Shown piece after piece: positions 1 through 5,573 of a stretch of 5,573 nucleotides of DNA; position 1 is the first letter of the stretch; every line of letters begins with the position of its first letter. Under the pieces are notes generated by a model. That model ran no database searches and was not told the origin of the DNA. It was given only the letters and a program-made list of their open reading frames with translations. The position numbers were made by a program, and so were the translations under genes. Source of the stretch: Roseburia sp. (GTDB lineage: Bacteria; Bacillota; Clostridia; Lachnospirales; Lachnospiraceae); the NCBI GenBank assembly GCA_017626625.1, contig JAGAIK010000284.1, positions 1 through 5,573 of the forward strand, given 5' to 3'.

Positions 1-727
1 ACTCTGAAAAGCTTTCAATACGGATATGATAATCTTCATTAAAGTTAGCAATAAAGAGTACAGGTGTGCCCAGTGCAAGACAAGGCAGTGCACAGTGGAG
101 TCTGGTTGTAACCACAAGGTCAGCACCCTGGTAGAGTTTTAAGTATTCGGTCAGCCTTTTTTCTCGGGGTTCCCATTCTAGTTTTGCCTCTTCTTCCTGC
201 AGCCGGTGTGTTTTGCAGAGAATCTCTCTTTCCGGTAATAAGTTCTGCACATATTCTGTAATCTCATCGGGAACATCAACTAAAATAACCTTGTGATTTG
301 GCGTAACATCAGGAAACTTCTGTAACGTTAAGGTCATACAACCGGAAAAATAGCTGGGAACCTGTTTTTCTTCAAGTATTTTGGCAGTATGCAAATCACG
401 GCAGCCGATAGGACCATGGTTTTGCAGGTATTTCACCAGAGAGGCATCGATATAGGAGTAATCGTTAAAAAGAATCTCGTCTTTGCTCAGATGTGTTCCG
501 ATAAAGAGAGGATATAAATACGGAGATGGCTGGAAAGTATAGTTATAGTGGAGATACCAGCCATTCGCAATGACTGCCACATGTTCCCGGTTGTCTGGGA
601 TGAACACATCTAAGTGCTCACGGTCAATATAATAATCTACCTGCGGAAGAAACTGCTTTCCGGCATAACTTAAAATGTCATCGCCCAAATTATGTGTGTC
701 ATGATAGTAGATTAATCCGTATTTCAT
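1..727 (-). CDS. Polysaccharide pyruvyl transferase family protein (3' end cut by window edge)
   Basis: I translated this frame by hand: 242 residues from an ATG at 727-725 with no stop before the window edge, so the C-terminus is missing. The protein begins MKYGLIYYHD and has the family's early glycine/aspartate loop (N13-L-G-D-D17). A PIGCRD segment follows at about 106-111, then SGCMTLTL at 128-135, and the best marker is TTRLHCALPCLALGTPVL at 207-224. These match the polysaccharide pyruvyl transferase family (PF04230 type). Members transfer a pyruvate ketal from phosphoenolpyruvate to a sugar, but many homologues in glycan loci are uncharacterised and some may do other chemistry. No signal peptide or membrane segment is visible, so it is probably cytoplasmic. 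The start is supported by GGAGGG (complement of 735-740), seven bases upstream. It is transcribed divergently from the glycosyltransferases. Family assignment is firm; substrate and exact reaction are unknown. Confidence 0.88.
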   Translation of the reverse strand, partial: MKYGLIYYHDTHNLGDDILSYAGKQFLPQVDYYIDREHLDVFIPDNREHVAVIANGWYLHYNYTFQPSPYLYPLFIGTHLSKDEILFNDYSYIDASLVKYLQNHGPIGCRDLHTAKILEEKQVPSYFSGCMTLTLQKFPDVTPNHKVILVDVPDEITEYVQNLLPEREILCKTHRLQEEEAKLEWEPREKRLTEYLKLYQGADLVVTTRLHCALPCLALGTPVLFIANFNEDYHIRIESFSE

Positions 728-753
728 AAAAGTTCCCTCCTGTGGTAAATAAT

Positions 754-777
754 AAGTAATTTCAGTATAAATTATTT
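754..777. repeat. AT-rich inverted repeat over the minus-strand -10 region
   Basis: AAGTAATTT (754-762) can pair with AAATTATTT (769-777) around the six-base centre CAGTAT, giving nine pairs of which one is G-T. It overlaps the proposed -10 of the leftward promoter, where an operator could sit. It may equally be a by-product of the high AT content. Confidence 0.25.
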
Positions 778-792
778 TAAAAAAATGTGCAA
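764..792 (-). promoter_or_regulatory. Candidate sigma-A-type promoter for the pyruvyl transferase gene
   Basis: Read on the minus strand, TTGCAC (complement of 787-792) and TATACT (complement of 764-769) are separated by exactly 17 bases. The -10 matches the consensus at five of six positions and the -35 at only three, though it keeps the TTG. The implied transcript would start near 757, giving a leader of about 30 bases that contains the GGAGGG ribosome site. The spacing and position are good, but the region is very AT-rich, so chance matches are easy. Confidence 0.5.
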
Positions 793-814
793 CTTAAATA
801 AGTAACATTTCTGA

Positions 815-844
815 TTTACAAGAAAGAGCCCTGCATGATAAAAT
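815..844 (+). promoter_or_regulatory. Candidate sigma-A-type promoter for the glycosyltransferase pair
   Basis: TTTACA (815-820) and TAAAAT (839-844) each match the vegetative consensus at five of six positions and are 18 bases apart. The start point would fall near 851, leaving a leader of about 25 bases before the ATG at 876. It could alternatively be read with GATAAA at 837-842 as the -10 and a 16-base spacer. A flagellar-sigma reading was checked: no TAAA box lies 15 bases upstream of the GATAA, so I favour the vegetative type. Confidence 0.5.
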
Positions 845-875
845 TTAGGAAAAACATAAGAAGGGTGATTTCAGT

Positions 876-2426
876 ATGGATATGGAAGTGTTTCGCAGGC
901 AGTTTGACATGGAAAAACCGATGCCTACACAGGAATTTGTGACCTGTGCGGAGAAATTGTGCCAGGAAGTGCAGCAGAATAAAAATGAGGAACAGAAAGC
1001 AGAGCTATGCAGAGAAATATATGGTAATATAAACAAGGATGATGTGGAGATGGCTGTATTTCTGTATTCGATGCTGGTTAATTTAGATTATAATCCGAAA
1101 TATATGGAGGAATTTGCCCGGTATGTGATAGAAGAGAAACGGCTCAATTATAAAAATAAGTATTTTCTTTTTTATCAGATAACACAATTTGTATTTCTGC
1201 ACCCGGAATTTGAGACGGAGGGAGTATTGACGGCGAAATGGGAGTTGTTAAAACAGGCGGGAGCAGAAATAAAACAGGAGATAAAAATGCCGCTACATAG
1301 AATTCCGAGGCAGGAATGTAATCCTAACATGGTGGTGGTTATTACAGAGCAGTTTTTAGGGACACAGCATGGACCGACGAAAACTGCATTGGACAGATGT
1401 GCCATCATGAAAAAGGTCATGGGAAAAGAGGTATTGCTGATTAATACAGCAGAATTTATGCCGATGAATGGCCGTTTGCCTATTTTAGGAGGGAAAAGGG
1501 GAAATTATGATGAGACGTTGTGCCAGAAGGAGTACCAGACCTGGCAGGGCGTGGAGATTCCCTATTTTCAGGTGGAAAATGTGATGCCGGAGGCAGAGGT
1601 GGAAGAACTTCTGCTCCATGTCATTGAGCAGATAAAACCCATGTATGTGATTAATATCGGAGGCAGCAGCCTGTTTGCCGGACTGGCGGATGAGCTTGTT
1701 CCCGTCATTACGGTAGGAACCACACAATCAGGGCTTGCCACCACTCTTACCACCTATCAGACGGTACATGGAAAGCTGGAGGAAAAGTGGCTTCATGTAT
1801 TAAAGAATGTTGGAAAAACAGAACGGCATATGATTGAGGGCATTTTCACCTTCTCACTAAGGGAACAGACAGAGACTACCACCAGGGAAAAGGAAGGACT
1901 GCCTGAAAATCAGTTTCTTCTGGCAGTGGTGGGCGGCAGACTGGATGAAGAGGTGACGGAAGAATTTTTTCATATGTTAGAATCAGTGGTTTCGAAAGAG
2001 ATTGGTATTGTGTTTATTGGTAAATTTCAGCACTTTGAGGAGATGACGGCGAAATATCCTGAAATAAAGCCCTATGCGTATTATCTGGGGTTTTGTCAGG
2101 ACATTCTTTCAAAACTGGAAATCTGCGATTTGTATGTAAACCCCACCAGAAAAGGCGGCGGAACTTCGGTGGTAGAGGCTATGAGTAAGGGGAAACCCGC
2201 AGTGTCGGTGGATTTTGGAGATGTTGCCGGAATTATCGGGGAAGAGTTCTGCTGCAAAAATTATGAAGAGATGGCAGAGATTATTAAACGTTATGCGCAG
2301 GATAGAGCATTTTATGAGGAAAAGGCACAGGCGGCAGGGAAGGTTGCAGAAGTTTATTTAGATACTGCCAGCGAGTTCAAGAGGATTATGGAGGAATATG
2401 ACAGAAGGGAAAAGGAAGAGGCATGA
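876..2426 (+). CDS. GT-B-fold glycosyltransferase (GT4-like) with long N-terminal extension
   Basis: This 516-residue protein probably transfers a sugar from a nucleotide-sugar donor to a glycan or protein acceptor in the cytoplasm. Residues 1 to about 145 are largely helical and charged, with no domain I recognise. A first Rossmann-like half begins at M152-VVVIT and continues through a GTQHGPTKT loop (162-169) and VINIGGSS (258-265). The second half starts with FLLAVVGGRL (347-356), the usual GT4 strand and basic residue (R355), and contains NPTRKGGGTSVVEAM (422-436) near the donor site. E434 corresponds to the second glutamate of the GT4 EX7E motif, but the first is K426. The start is chosen because AAGGGTG (861-867) lies eight bases upstream; an in-frame ATG at 882 is farther from it. 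The stop overlaps the next gene's start as ATGA. Acceptor and sugar are unknown; the pse genes downstream make a flagellin or surface-glycan role plausible. Confidence 0.82.
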   Translation: MDMEVFRRQFDMEKPMPTQEFVTCAEKLCQEVQQNKNEEQKAELCREIYGNINKDDVEMAVFLYSMLVNLDYNPKYMEEFARYVIEEKRLNYKNKYFLFYQITQFVFLHPEFETEGVLTAKWELLKQAGAEIKQEIKMPLHRIPRQECNPNMVVVITEQFLGTQHGPTKTALDRCAIMKKVMGKEVLLINTAEFMPMNGRLPILGGKRGNYDETLCQKEYQTWQGVEIPYFQVENVMPEAEVEELLLHVIEQIKPMYVINIGGSSLFAGLADELVPVITVGTTQSGLATTLTTYQTVHGKLEEKWLHVLKNVGKTERHMIEGIFTFSLREQTETTTREKEGLPENQFLLAVVGGRLDEEVTEEFFHMLESVVSKEIGIVFIGKFQHFEEMTAKYPEIKPYAYYLGFCQDILSKLEICDLYVNPTRKGGGTSVVEAMSKGKPAVSVDFGDVAGIIGEEFCCKNYEEMAEIIKRYAQDRAFYEEKAQAAGKVAEVYLDTASEFKRIMEEYDRREKEEA

Positions 2427-3565
2427 GAAAAATACTGTTTTTCCAGTGGCATTCTTTTATGAACCGTGGAATAGAGCGGGCGCTTAAGGAACTAAATCTG
2501 CCCTATGATACGTTTTTCTATCAGTTTGAGGACTGGGAGAAGGATGATAAATTTTCAGAGCTGCTTCGGGATAAGTTAAAGGGAAAAGAATATACGGATG
2601 TGCTGTCGGTGAATTTTTCACCTTTGATTTCGGAGGTTTGTGAGGAATTGGGGATTTTGTACACTGCATGGGTGTATGATTCCCCGATTCATATCCGTGA
2701 TATGAGCAGTCTTTCGAACTCCTACAGCCGGGTATTCTTTTTTGACAGAGGGCAGGCGCAGGAGTATCAGAATCAGGGCATGAACGCTTATTATATGCCT
2801 CTGGCAGTGGACACGGAGGTTTTTCGCGTAAACGCCTCAAAACGGGAAAAACAGGCATGTAAAACGGATATTTCTCTGGTGGGAAAGCTTTATCAAACAG
2901 AATACGGCTACTTTACGGCTCCGTTAGAGGACTACACCAGAGGATATTTAGAGGGGATTGTCAATGCACAGATGAAAGTGTATGGCGGCTACCTGATACC
3001 GGAGCTGGTGACGGAGGATTTATTGGACAGCATGAACAGAGACTATGCCAAAGCGGCAAAGGATGGCTTTCAGATGGGAAGAAGAGAATTGGAATTTATG
3101 TTAGCCTGTGAAACCACCGGAAGGGAACGCTATATGGCGTTAGCCCTGTTGTCGGGTCATTATGCGGTGGATTTGTATTCCACGGAAGAAGATAAGAGGC
3201 TTAAAGATGTGAGATTTTGCGGGTACGCCGATTACTACAGCCAGATGCCCCTTATTTTTTCCCAAAGTAAGATTAACCTGAATATTTCCTTAAAGACCAT
3301 TCGGACAGGCATTCCCTTAAGGGTGACGGACGTGATGGGCTGCGGCGGATTTGTGCTTTCCAATTACCAGCAGGAATTAGGGGAGTATTTTGCGTTGGGG
3401 GAGGAATGCGTGGTCTATGAGAATTTGGAGGATATGTTCCTGAAAGCGCAGTATTATTTAGAGCATGAAGAGGAACGCAAACGAATTGCTCTGGCAGGAT
3501 TTGAACGGGTGAAGAGGGATTTCACCTTTAAGGAGCGGGTTGGAAAAATGCATGGGCTGCTGTAA
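2423..3565 (+). CDS. CgeB/DUF3880-type glycosyltransferase
   Basis: This 380-residue protein resembles the CgeB-like glycosyltransferases common in clostridial flagellar-glycosylation and glycan loci. The N-terminal part (about 1-150) begins MRKILFFQWHSF and includes VNFSPLISEVCEELGILYTAWVYDSP-like sequence (about 63-88), typical of DUF3880. The C-terminal part carries the diagnostic block K283-INLNISLKTIRTGIPLR (to R300) followed by VTDVMGCGGFVLSNY (301-315), characteristic of the Glyco_trans_1_2 domain. Length is normal for the family, and no signal peptide or membrane helix is visible. The ATG sits inside the previous gene's stop (ATGA, 2423-2426), with AAAGGAAG (2411-2418) just upstream, which suggests translational coupling and joint function in one modification pathway. 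The name CgeB comes from a Bacillus spore-coat glycosylation gene; that does not imply a spore role here. Family call is strong; donor and acceptor are unknown. Confidence 0.87.
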   Translation: MRKILFFQWHSFMNRGIERALKELNLPYDTFFYQFEDWEKDDKFSELLRDKLKGKEYTDVLSVNFSPLISEVCEELGILYTAWVYDSPIHIRDMSSLSNSYSRVFFFDRGQAQEYQNQGMNAYYMPLAVDTEVFRVNASKREKQACKTDISLVGKLYQTEYGYFTAPLEDYTRGYLEGIVNAQMKVYGGYLIPELVTEDLLDSMNRDYAKAAKDGFQMGRRELEFMLACETTGRERYMALALLSGHYAVDLYSTEEDKRLKDVRFCGYADYYSQMPLIFSQSKINLNISLKTIRTGIPLRVTDVMGCGGFVLSNYQQELGEYFALGEECVVYENLEDMFLKAQYYLEHEEERKRIALAGFERVKRDFTFKERVGKMHGLL

Positions 3566-3589
3566 CCCGGAGGTTTGATAAATCCCCCT

Positions 3590-3616
3590 TAAGAAAATGT
3601 CAGAATTGTTCGATAT
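3590..3616 (+). promoter_or_regulatory. Possible flagellar-sigma (SigD/sigma-28-like) promoter before pseB
   Basis: TTCGATAT (3609-3616) matches the GCCGATAT-type -10 of the motility sigma factor at six of eight bases. TAAG (3590-3593) lies exactly 15 bases upstream, where the TAAA -35 is expected, matching three of four. A vegetative -10 (TATAAA, 3614-3619) overlaps the same site, but no good vegetative -35 is placed for it. If real, the transcript would start near 3624 and cover a leader of roughly 45 bases. Motility-sigma control would fit a flagellin-glycan gene. The call rests on short motifs only. Confidence 0.35.
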
Positions 3617-3632
3617 AAATACATAAAGATTT

Positions 3633-3649
3633 TATTGCATGAAGCAATA
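3633..3649 (+). repeat. Small inverted repeat in the pseB leader
   Basis: TATTGC (3633-3638) and GCAATA (3644-3649) are perfect complements around a five-base loop. The repeat ends eight bases before the pseB ribosome site. It could form a short leader hairpin, but a six-pair stem of this composition may be accidental. Confidence 0.3.
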
Positions 3650-3657
3650 GTAGATGC

Positions 3658-3663
3658 AGGAGG
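3658..3663 (+). promoter_or_regulatory. pseB ribosome binding site that decides the start
   Basis: AGGAGG lies seven bases before the ATG at 3671, an ideal arrangement. The open frame extends upstream to a TTG at 3635, but that codon has no comparable site and would add twelve residues (through GGRQ) unlike the start of PseB proteins. The ATG at 3671 is therefore preferred. Confidence 0.85.
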
Positions 3664-3670
3664 CAGACAG

Positions 3671-4663
3671 ATGTTAAATGGAAAAACCATTCTAATAACC
3701 GGAGGAACCGGTTCTTTTGGTAATGCGTTCACAGAGTATGTGCTGACACATTATGAGCCGAAAAAAATTATCATTTATTCCCGCGACGAATTTAAACAGT
3801 TTAATATGTCCAATAAATTTAAACAATACAAAGATAAGCTTCGTTTTTTTATCGGAGATGTCAGAGACAGAGAACGCCTTTATCGTGCCTTTGAAGGAGT
3901 GGATTATGTAGTTCATGCAGCAGCATTAAAGCAGGTGCCGGCATGTGAGTACAATCCCATGGAAGCAGTAAAGACCAACATTAACGGTGCCATGAATATT
4001 GTAGATGCAGCCTTAGACTGCGGTGTAAAAAGAGTCGTGGCATTATCTACCGATAAAGCGGTCAATCCGATTAACCTGTATGGTGGAACAAAGCTTGTTT
4101 CGGACAAGCTTTTCATAGCAGCTAATGCTTACTCTGGTGCAAAGGATGTCTGTTTTTCCATTGTCCGCTATGGAAATGTGGCAGGAAGCCGTGGCTCGGT
4201 GATTCCGTTTTTCCGAAACCTCATTGCAAACGGGGAGAATAAACTTCCGATTACTGACTATCGGATGACGAGGTTCTGGATTAGCTTAGACGAAGGCGTG
4301 CAGCTTGTGATAAAGGCATTGTCGGAAGCGAAAGGTGGAGAGACCTTTATCTCTAAAATTCCGTCTTTCAAAATAACAGATTTAGCACAGGCAATCCTGC
4401 CGGGCTGTGAAATGCCGGAAGTGGGTATTCGTGAAGGTGAGAAACTGCACGAAGTGATGGTTACAAAAGAAGATTCTGTTTTGACTTATGAATATGACAA
4501 ACATTTTATTGTATATCCGCATTTTGACTGGTGGAATAGCAACAAGATACAGGAAGGCGGGAAAAGAGTAGAAGCAGGATTTGAATATAGTTCGGGAACT
4601 AATTCACAGTGGCTTTCTGTGGAAGAATTAAAAGAAAGATTAAAGGATGTAGAAGAACATTAA
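3671..4663 (+). CDS. pseB: UDP-N-acetylglucosamine 4,6-dehydratase (inverting), PseB
   Basis: PseB converts UDP-GlcNAc to the 4-keto-6-deoxy-L-AltNAc nucleotide, the first step of CMP-pseudaminic acid synthesis, in the cytoplasm with bound NADP(H). From the chosen ATG the protein has 330 residues, close to the 333 or so of Helicobacter FlaA1. It opens MLNGKTILITGGTGSFG, with the nucleotide-binding GxxGxxG at G11-G14-G17. FIGDVRD follows, then LSTDKAVNPINLYGGTK (125-141), which carries the expected catalytic T127, D128, K129 and Y137. YGNVAGSRGSVIPFF, TDYRMTRFWISLDEGV and the C-terminal FEYSSGTNSQWL are all closely shared with FlaA1/PseB. An extended SDR of the capsular CapE/FnlA type is the main alternative, but the pseI-like gene next door favours PseB. 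The gene lies 105 bp after the glycosyltransferases, far enough for its own promoter (candidate at 3590-3616). Confidence 0.93.
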   Translation: MLNGKTILITGGTGSFGNAFTEYVLTHYEPKKIIIYSRDEFKQFNMSNKFKQYKDKLRFFIGDVRDRERLYRAFEGVDYVVHAAALKQVPACEYNPMEAVKTNINGAMNIVDAALDCGVKRVVALSTDKAVNPINLYGGTKLVSDKLFIAANAYSGAKDVCFSIVRYGNVAGSRGSVIPFFRNLIANGENKLPITDYRMTRFWISLDEGVQLVIKALSEAKGGETFISKIPSFKITDLAQAILPGCEMPEVGIREGEKLHEVMVTKEDSVLTYEYDKHFIVYPHFDWWNSNKIQEGGKRVEAGFEYSSGTNSQWLSVEELKERLKDVEEH

Positions 4664-4681
4664 CTGCTAAGAAAAAGTGGT

Positions 4682-4714
4682 GAGGAAGGCATTTTTTTGC
4701 TTTCCTCTCTATTT
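4682..4714 (+). terminator. Terminator-like hairpin between pseB and pseI
   Basis: GAGGAAGGC (4682-4690) pairs with GCTTTCCTC (4699-4707) in nine pairs, one of them G-T, around an eight-base T-rich loop. The stem is followed by TCTATTT, which is only moderately T-rich. It begins 18 bases after the pseB stop. It may terminate, attenuate, or simply stabilise the 3' end of the pseB transcript. The imperfect T tract and the same-direction pathway gene just downstream argue for partial rather than complete termination. Confidence 0.55.
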
Positions 4715-4733
4715 GATTTGACGAGAATCAAAT
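4711..4733 (+). repeat. Perfect 8-bp inverted repeat just upstream of the pseI ribosome site
   Basis: ATTTGATT (4711-4718) and AATCAAAT (4726-4733) are perfect complements around TGACGAG. The repeat starts three bases after the preceding hairpin and ends five bases before the GGAG of pseI. It could be a protein-binding operator or an RNA stem near the ribosome site. The AT-rich stem would be weak as RNA. Confidence 0.45.
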
Positions 4734-4752
4734 TTAATGGAGAAGAGTTGTT

Positions 4753-5573
4753 ATGGATAAAAGAGTCGTGATAGAGAATCATATTATTTCAGAAAACAGT
4801 CCTACCTATATTGTTGCTGAAATGTCAGGGAATCATAATATGGACTTTCATAGAGCAAAAGAAATTATTAAAGCTGCTGCAGAGGCGGGGGCAGATGCCA
4901 TCAAAATACAAACTTACACACCGGATACTATCACCATAGACTGTAAAGACGAGTGCTTTCAAACACAAAGCAAATTGTGGGAAGGCATGACCTTGTACGA
5001 ATTGTATCAGAAAGCCTATACACCATGGGAATGGCAGAAAGAGTTGATGGAGTATGCAAAAAGCCTGAAACTGGATTTCTTTTCCTCACCGTTTGATTTG
5101 ACCTCCATTGATTTTTTAGAGGATTTAAATGTGCCGGCATATAAAGTGGCATCTTTTGAAATTAATGATATTCCCTTTATCAGAAAAATTGCCAAAACGG
5201 GAAAGCCTGTGATTATTTCTACGGGAATAGCCTATTTGGAAGATATCGAACTGGCAGTGCGGACTTGCAGGGAAGCTGGAAATAATCAGGTGATTCTGCT
5301 GAAATGCGTGTCTGCTTATCCGGCGCCGTTTGAGCAGATGAATCTAAAAGTGATACCGAACATGAGCCAGACATTTGAATGTCTGGCAGGATTGTCAGAC
5401 CATTCCCTGGGGGATGAAACAGCGATTGCCAGTGTTGCTTTAGGGGCAAAGGTTGTGGAAAAACATTTGACGCTGAATCGTAAAGATGGCGGTGTGGATT
5501 CTGCATTTTCCATGGAGCCGGCAGAGTTTGCAGAGATGGTGCGGAAAATCCGTAATGTGGAGAAGGCATTGGG
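4753..5573 (+). CDS. pseI: Pseudaminic acid synthase, PseI (3' end cut by window edge)
   Basis: PseI condenses 2,4-diacetamido-2,4,6-trideoxy-L-altrose with phosphoenolpyruvate to form pseudaminic acid. I translated 273 residues from the ATG at 4753; the frame is open at the window end. The family is about 340-350 residues, so the last 70 or so, holding the C-terminal SAF (antifreeze-like) domain, are missing. YIVAEMSGNHN opens the TIM-barrel part, then GADAIKIQTYTPD (46-58, with K51), the LWEGMTLYELYQKAYTPWEW stretch, FFSSPFD, YKVASFE, and the two metal-binding histidines expected in the NeuB family, in GLSDHSLG (H217) and VEKHLTL (H238). The IQTYTPD and LYELY...TPWEW signatures resemble Campylobacter PseI more than the sialic acid synthase NeuB; legionaminic acid synthase is the other alternative. 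GGAGAAG (4739-4745) precedes the start. Pairing with pseB strengthens the PseI call. Confidence 0.9.
   Translation, partial: MDKRVVIENHIISENSPTYIVAEMSGNHNMDFHRAKEIIKAAAEAGADAIKIQTYTPDTITIDCKDECFQTQSKLWEGMTLYELYQKAYTPWEWQKELMEYAKSLKLDFFSSPFDLTSIDFLEDLNVPAYKVASFEINDIPFIRKIAKTGKPVIISTGIAYLEDIELAVRTCREAGNNQVILLKCVSAYPAPFEQMNLKVIPNMSQTFECLAGLSDHSLGDETAIASVALGAKVVEKHLTLNRKDGGVDSAFSMEPAEFAEMVRKIRNVEKAL

Noticed and set aside
833..844. Flagellar-sigma -10 (GATAA) upstream of the first glycosyltransferase
   Set aside because: The expected TAAA box about 15 bases upstream is absent (TTTA is there), whereas vegetative boxes with 18-base spacing fit better.
2484..2858. A 124-codon open frame on the minus strand
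   Set aside because: It lies wholly inside the CgeB-type glycosyltransferase gene, has a proline-rich low-information translation with no recognised family, and the plus-strand protein has clear motifs.
3569..3590. Possible terminator after the CgeB-type gene (GGAGGTTT against AAATCCCCC)
   Set aside because: The stem has internal mismatches and is followed by TTAAGAAAATG rather than a T tract, so it is not a convincing intrinsic terminator.
3635..3670. Upstream TTG start for pseB adding twelve residues
   Set aside because: No ribosome site fits it, and AGGAGG seven bases before the ATG at 3671 gives the family's usual N-terminus.
4713..4741. Separate promoter directly upstream of pseI using TTGATT or TTGACG
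   Set aside because: Neither box has an acceptable -10 at 16-18 bases; the downstream sequence there is the ribosome site.
5219..5569. A 116-codon minus-strand open frame
   Set aside because: It is antisense to pseI, whose conserved motifs and metal-binding histidines run through the same stretch, so it is a shadow frame.

Overview
The window looks like a piece of a surface-glycan or flagellin-glycosylation locus from a low-to-moderate GC Gram-positive bacterium. A clostridial, Lachnospiraceae-like host is my best guess. The basis is the strong purine-rich Shine-Dalgarno sites, the AT-rich spacers, the codon use, and the pairing of a CgeB/DUF3880-type glycosyltransferase with pseudaminic acid genes. 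The taxonomic call is inference.

Layout. Positions 1-727 (minus strand, running off the left edge) encode most of a polysaccharide pyruvyl transferase family protein. A 148-bp AT-rich divergent spacer (728-875) holds a credible vegetative-type promoter for each direction. On the plus strand, 876-2426 and 2423-3565 are two GT-B-fold glycosyltransferases that overlap by ATGA and are probably translationally coupled. A 105-bp spacer (3566-3670) carries a possible flagellar-sigma (SigD/sigma-28-like) promoter and a small hairpin. It leads into pseB (3671-4663), a UDP-GlcNAc 4,6-dehydratase/5-epimerase. An 89-bp spacer with two back-to-back hairpins (4682-4733) separates pseB from pseI (4753 to the right edge), a pseudaminic acid synthase cut by the window end.

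How the genes work together. PseB makes the first committed intermediate of CMP-pseudaminic acid synthesis. PseI performs the late condensation with phosphoenolpyruvate that forms the nine-carbon acid. The intermediate enzymes PseC, PseH and PseG and the activating enzyme PseF are not in this window, so pseB and pseI are unusually close neighbours. The two glycosyltransferases are good candidates for transferring sugars onto flagellin or another surface acceptor. The pyruvyl transferase homologue could decorate a glycan, but it belongs to a separate, divergent transcription unit. No RNA genes, mobile elements or CRISPR arrays were seen. The genes belong to known families. The less ordinary points are the pseB-pseI order, the structured spacer between them, the candidate motility-sigma promoter, and the atypical first glycosyltransferase.
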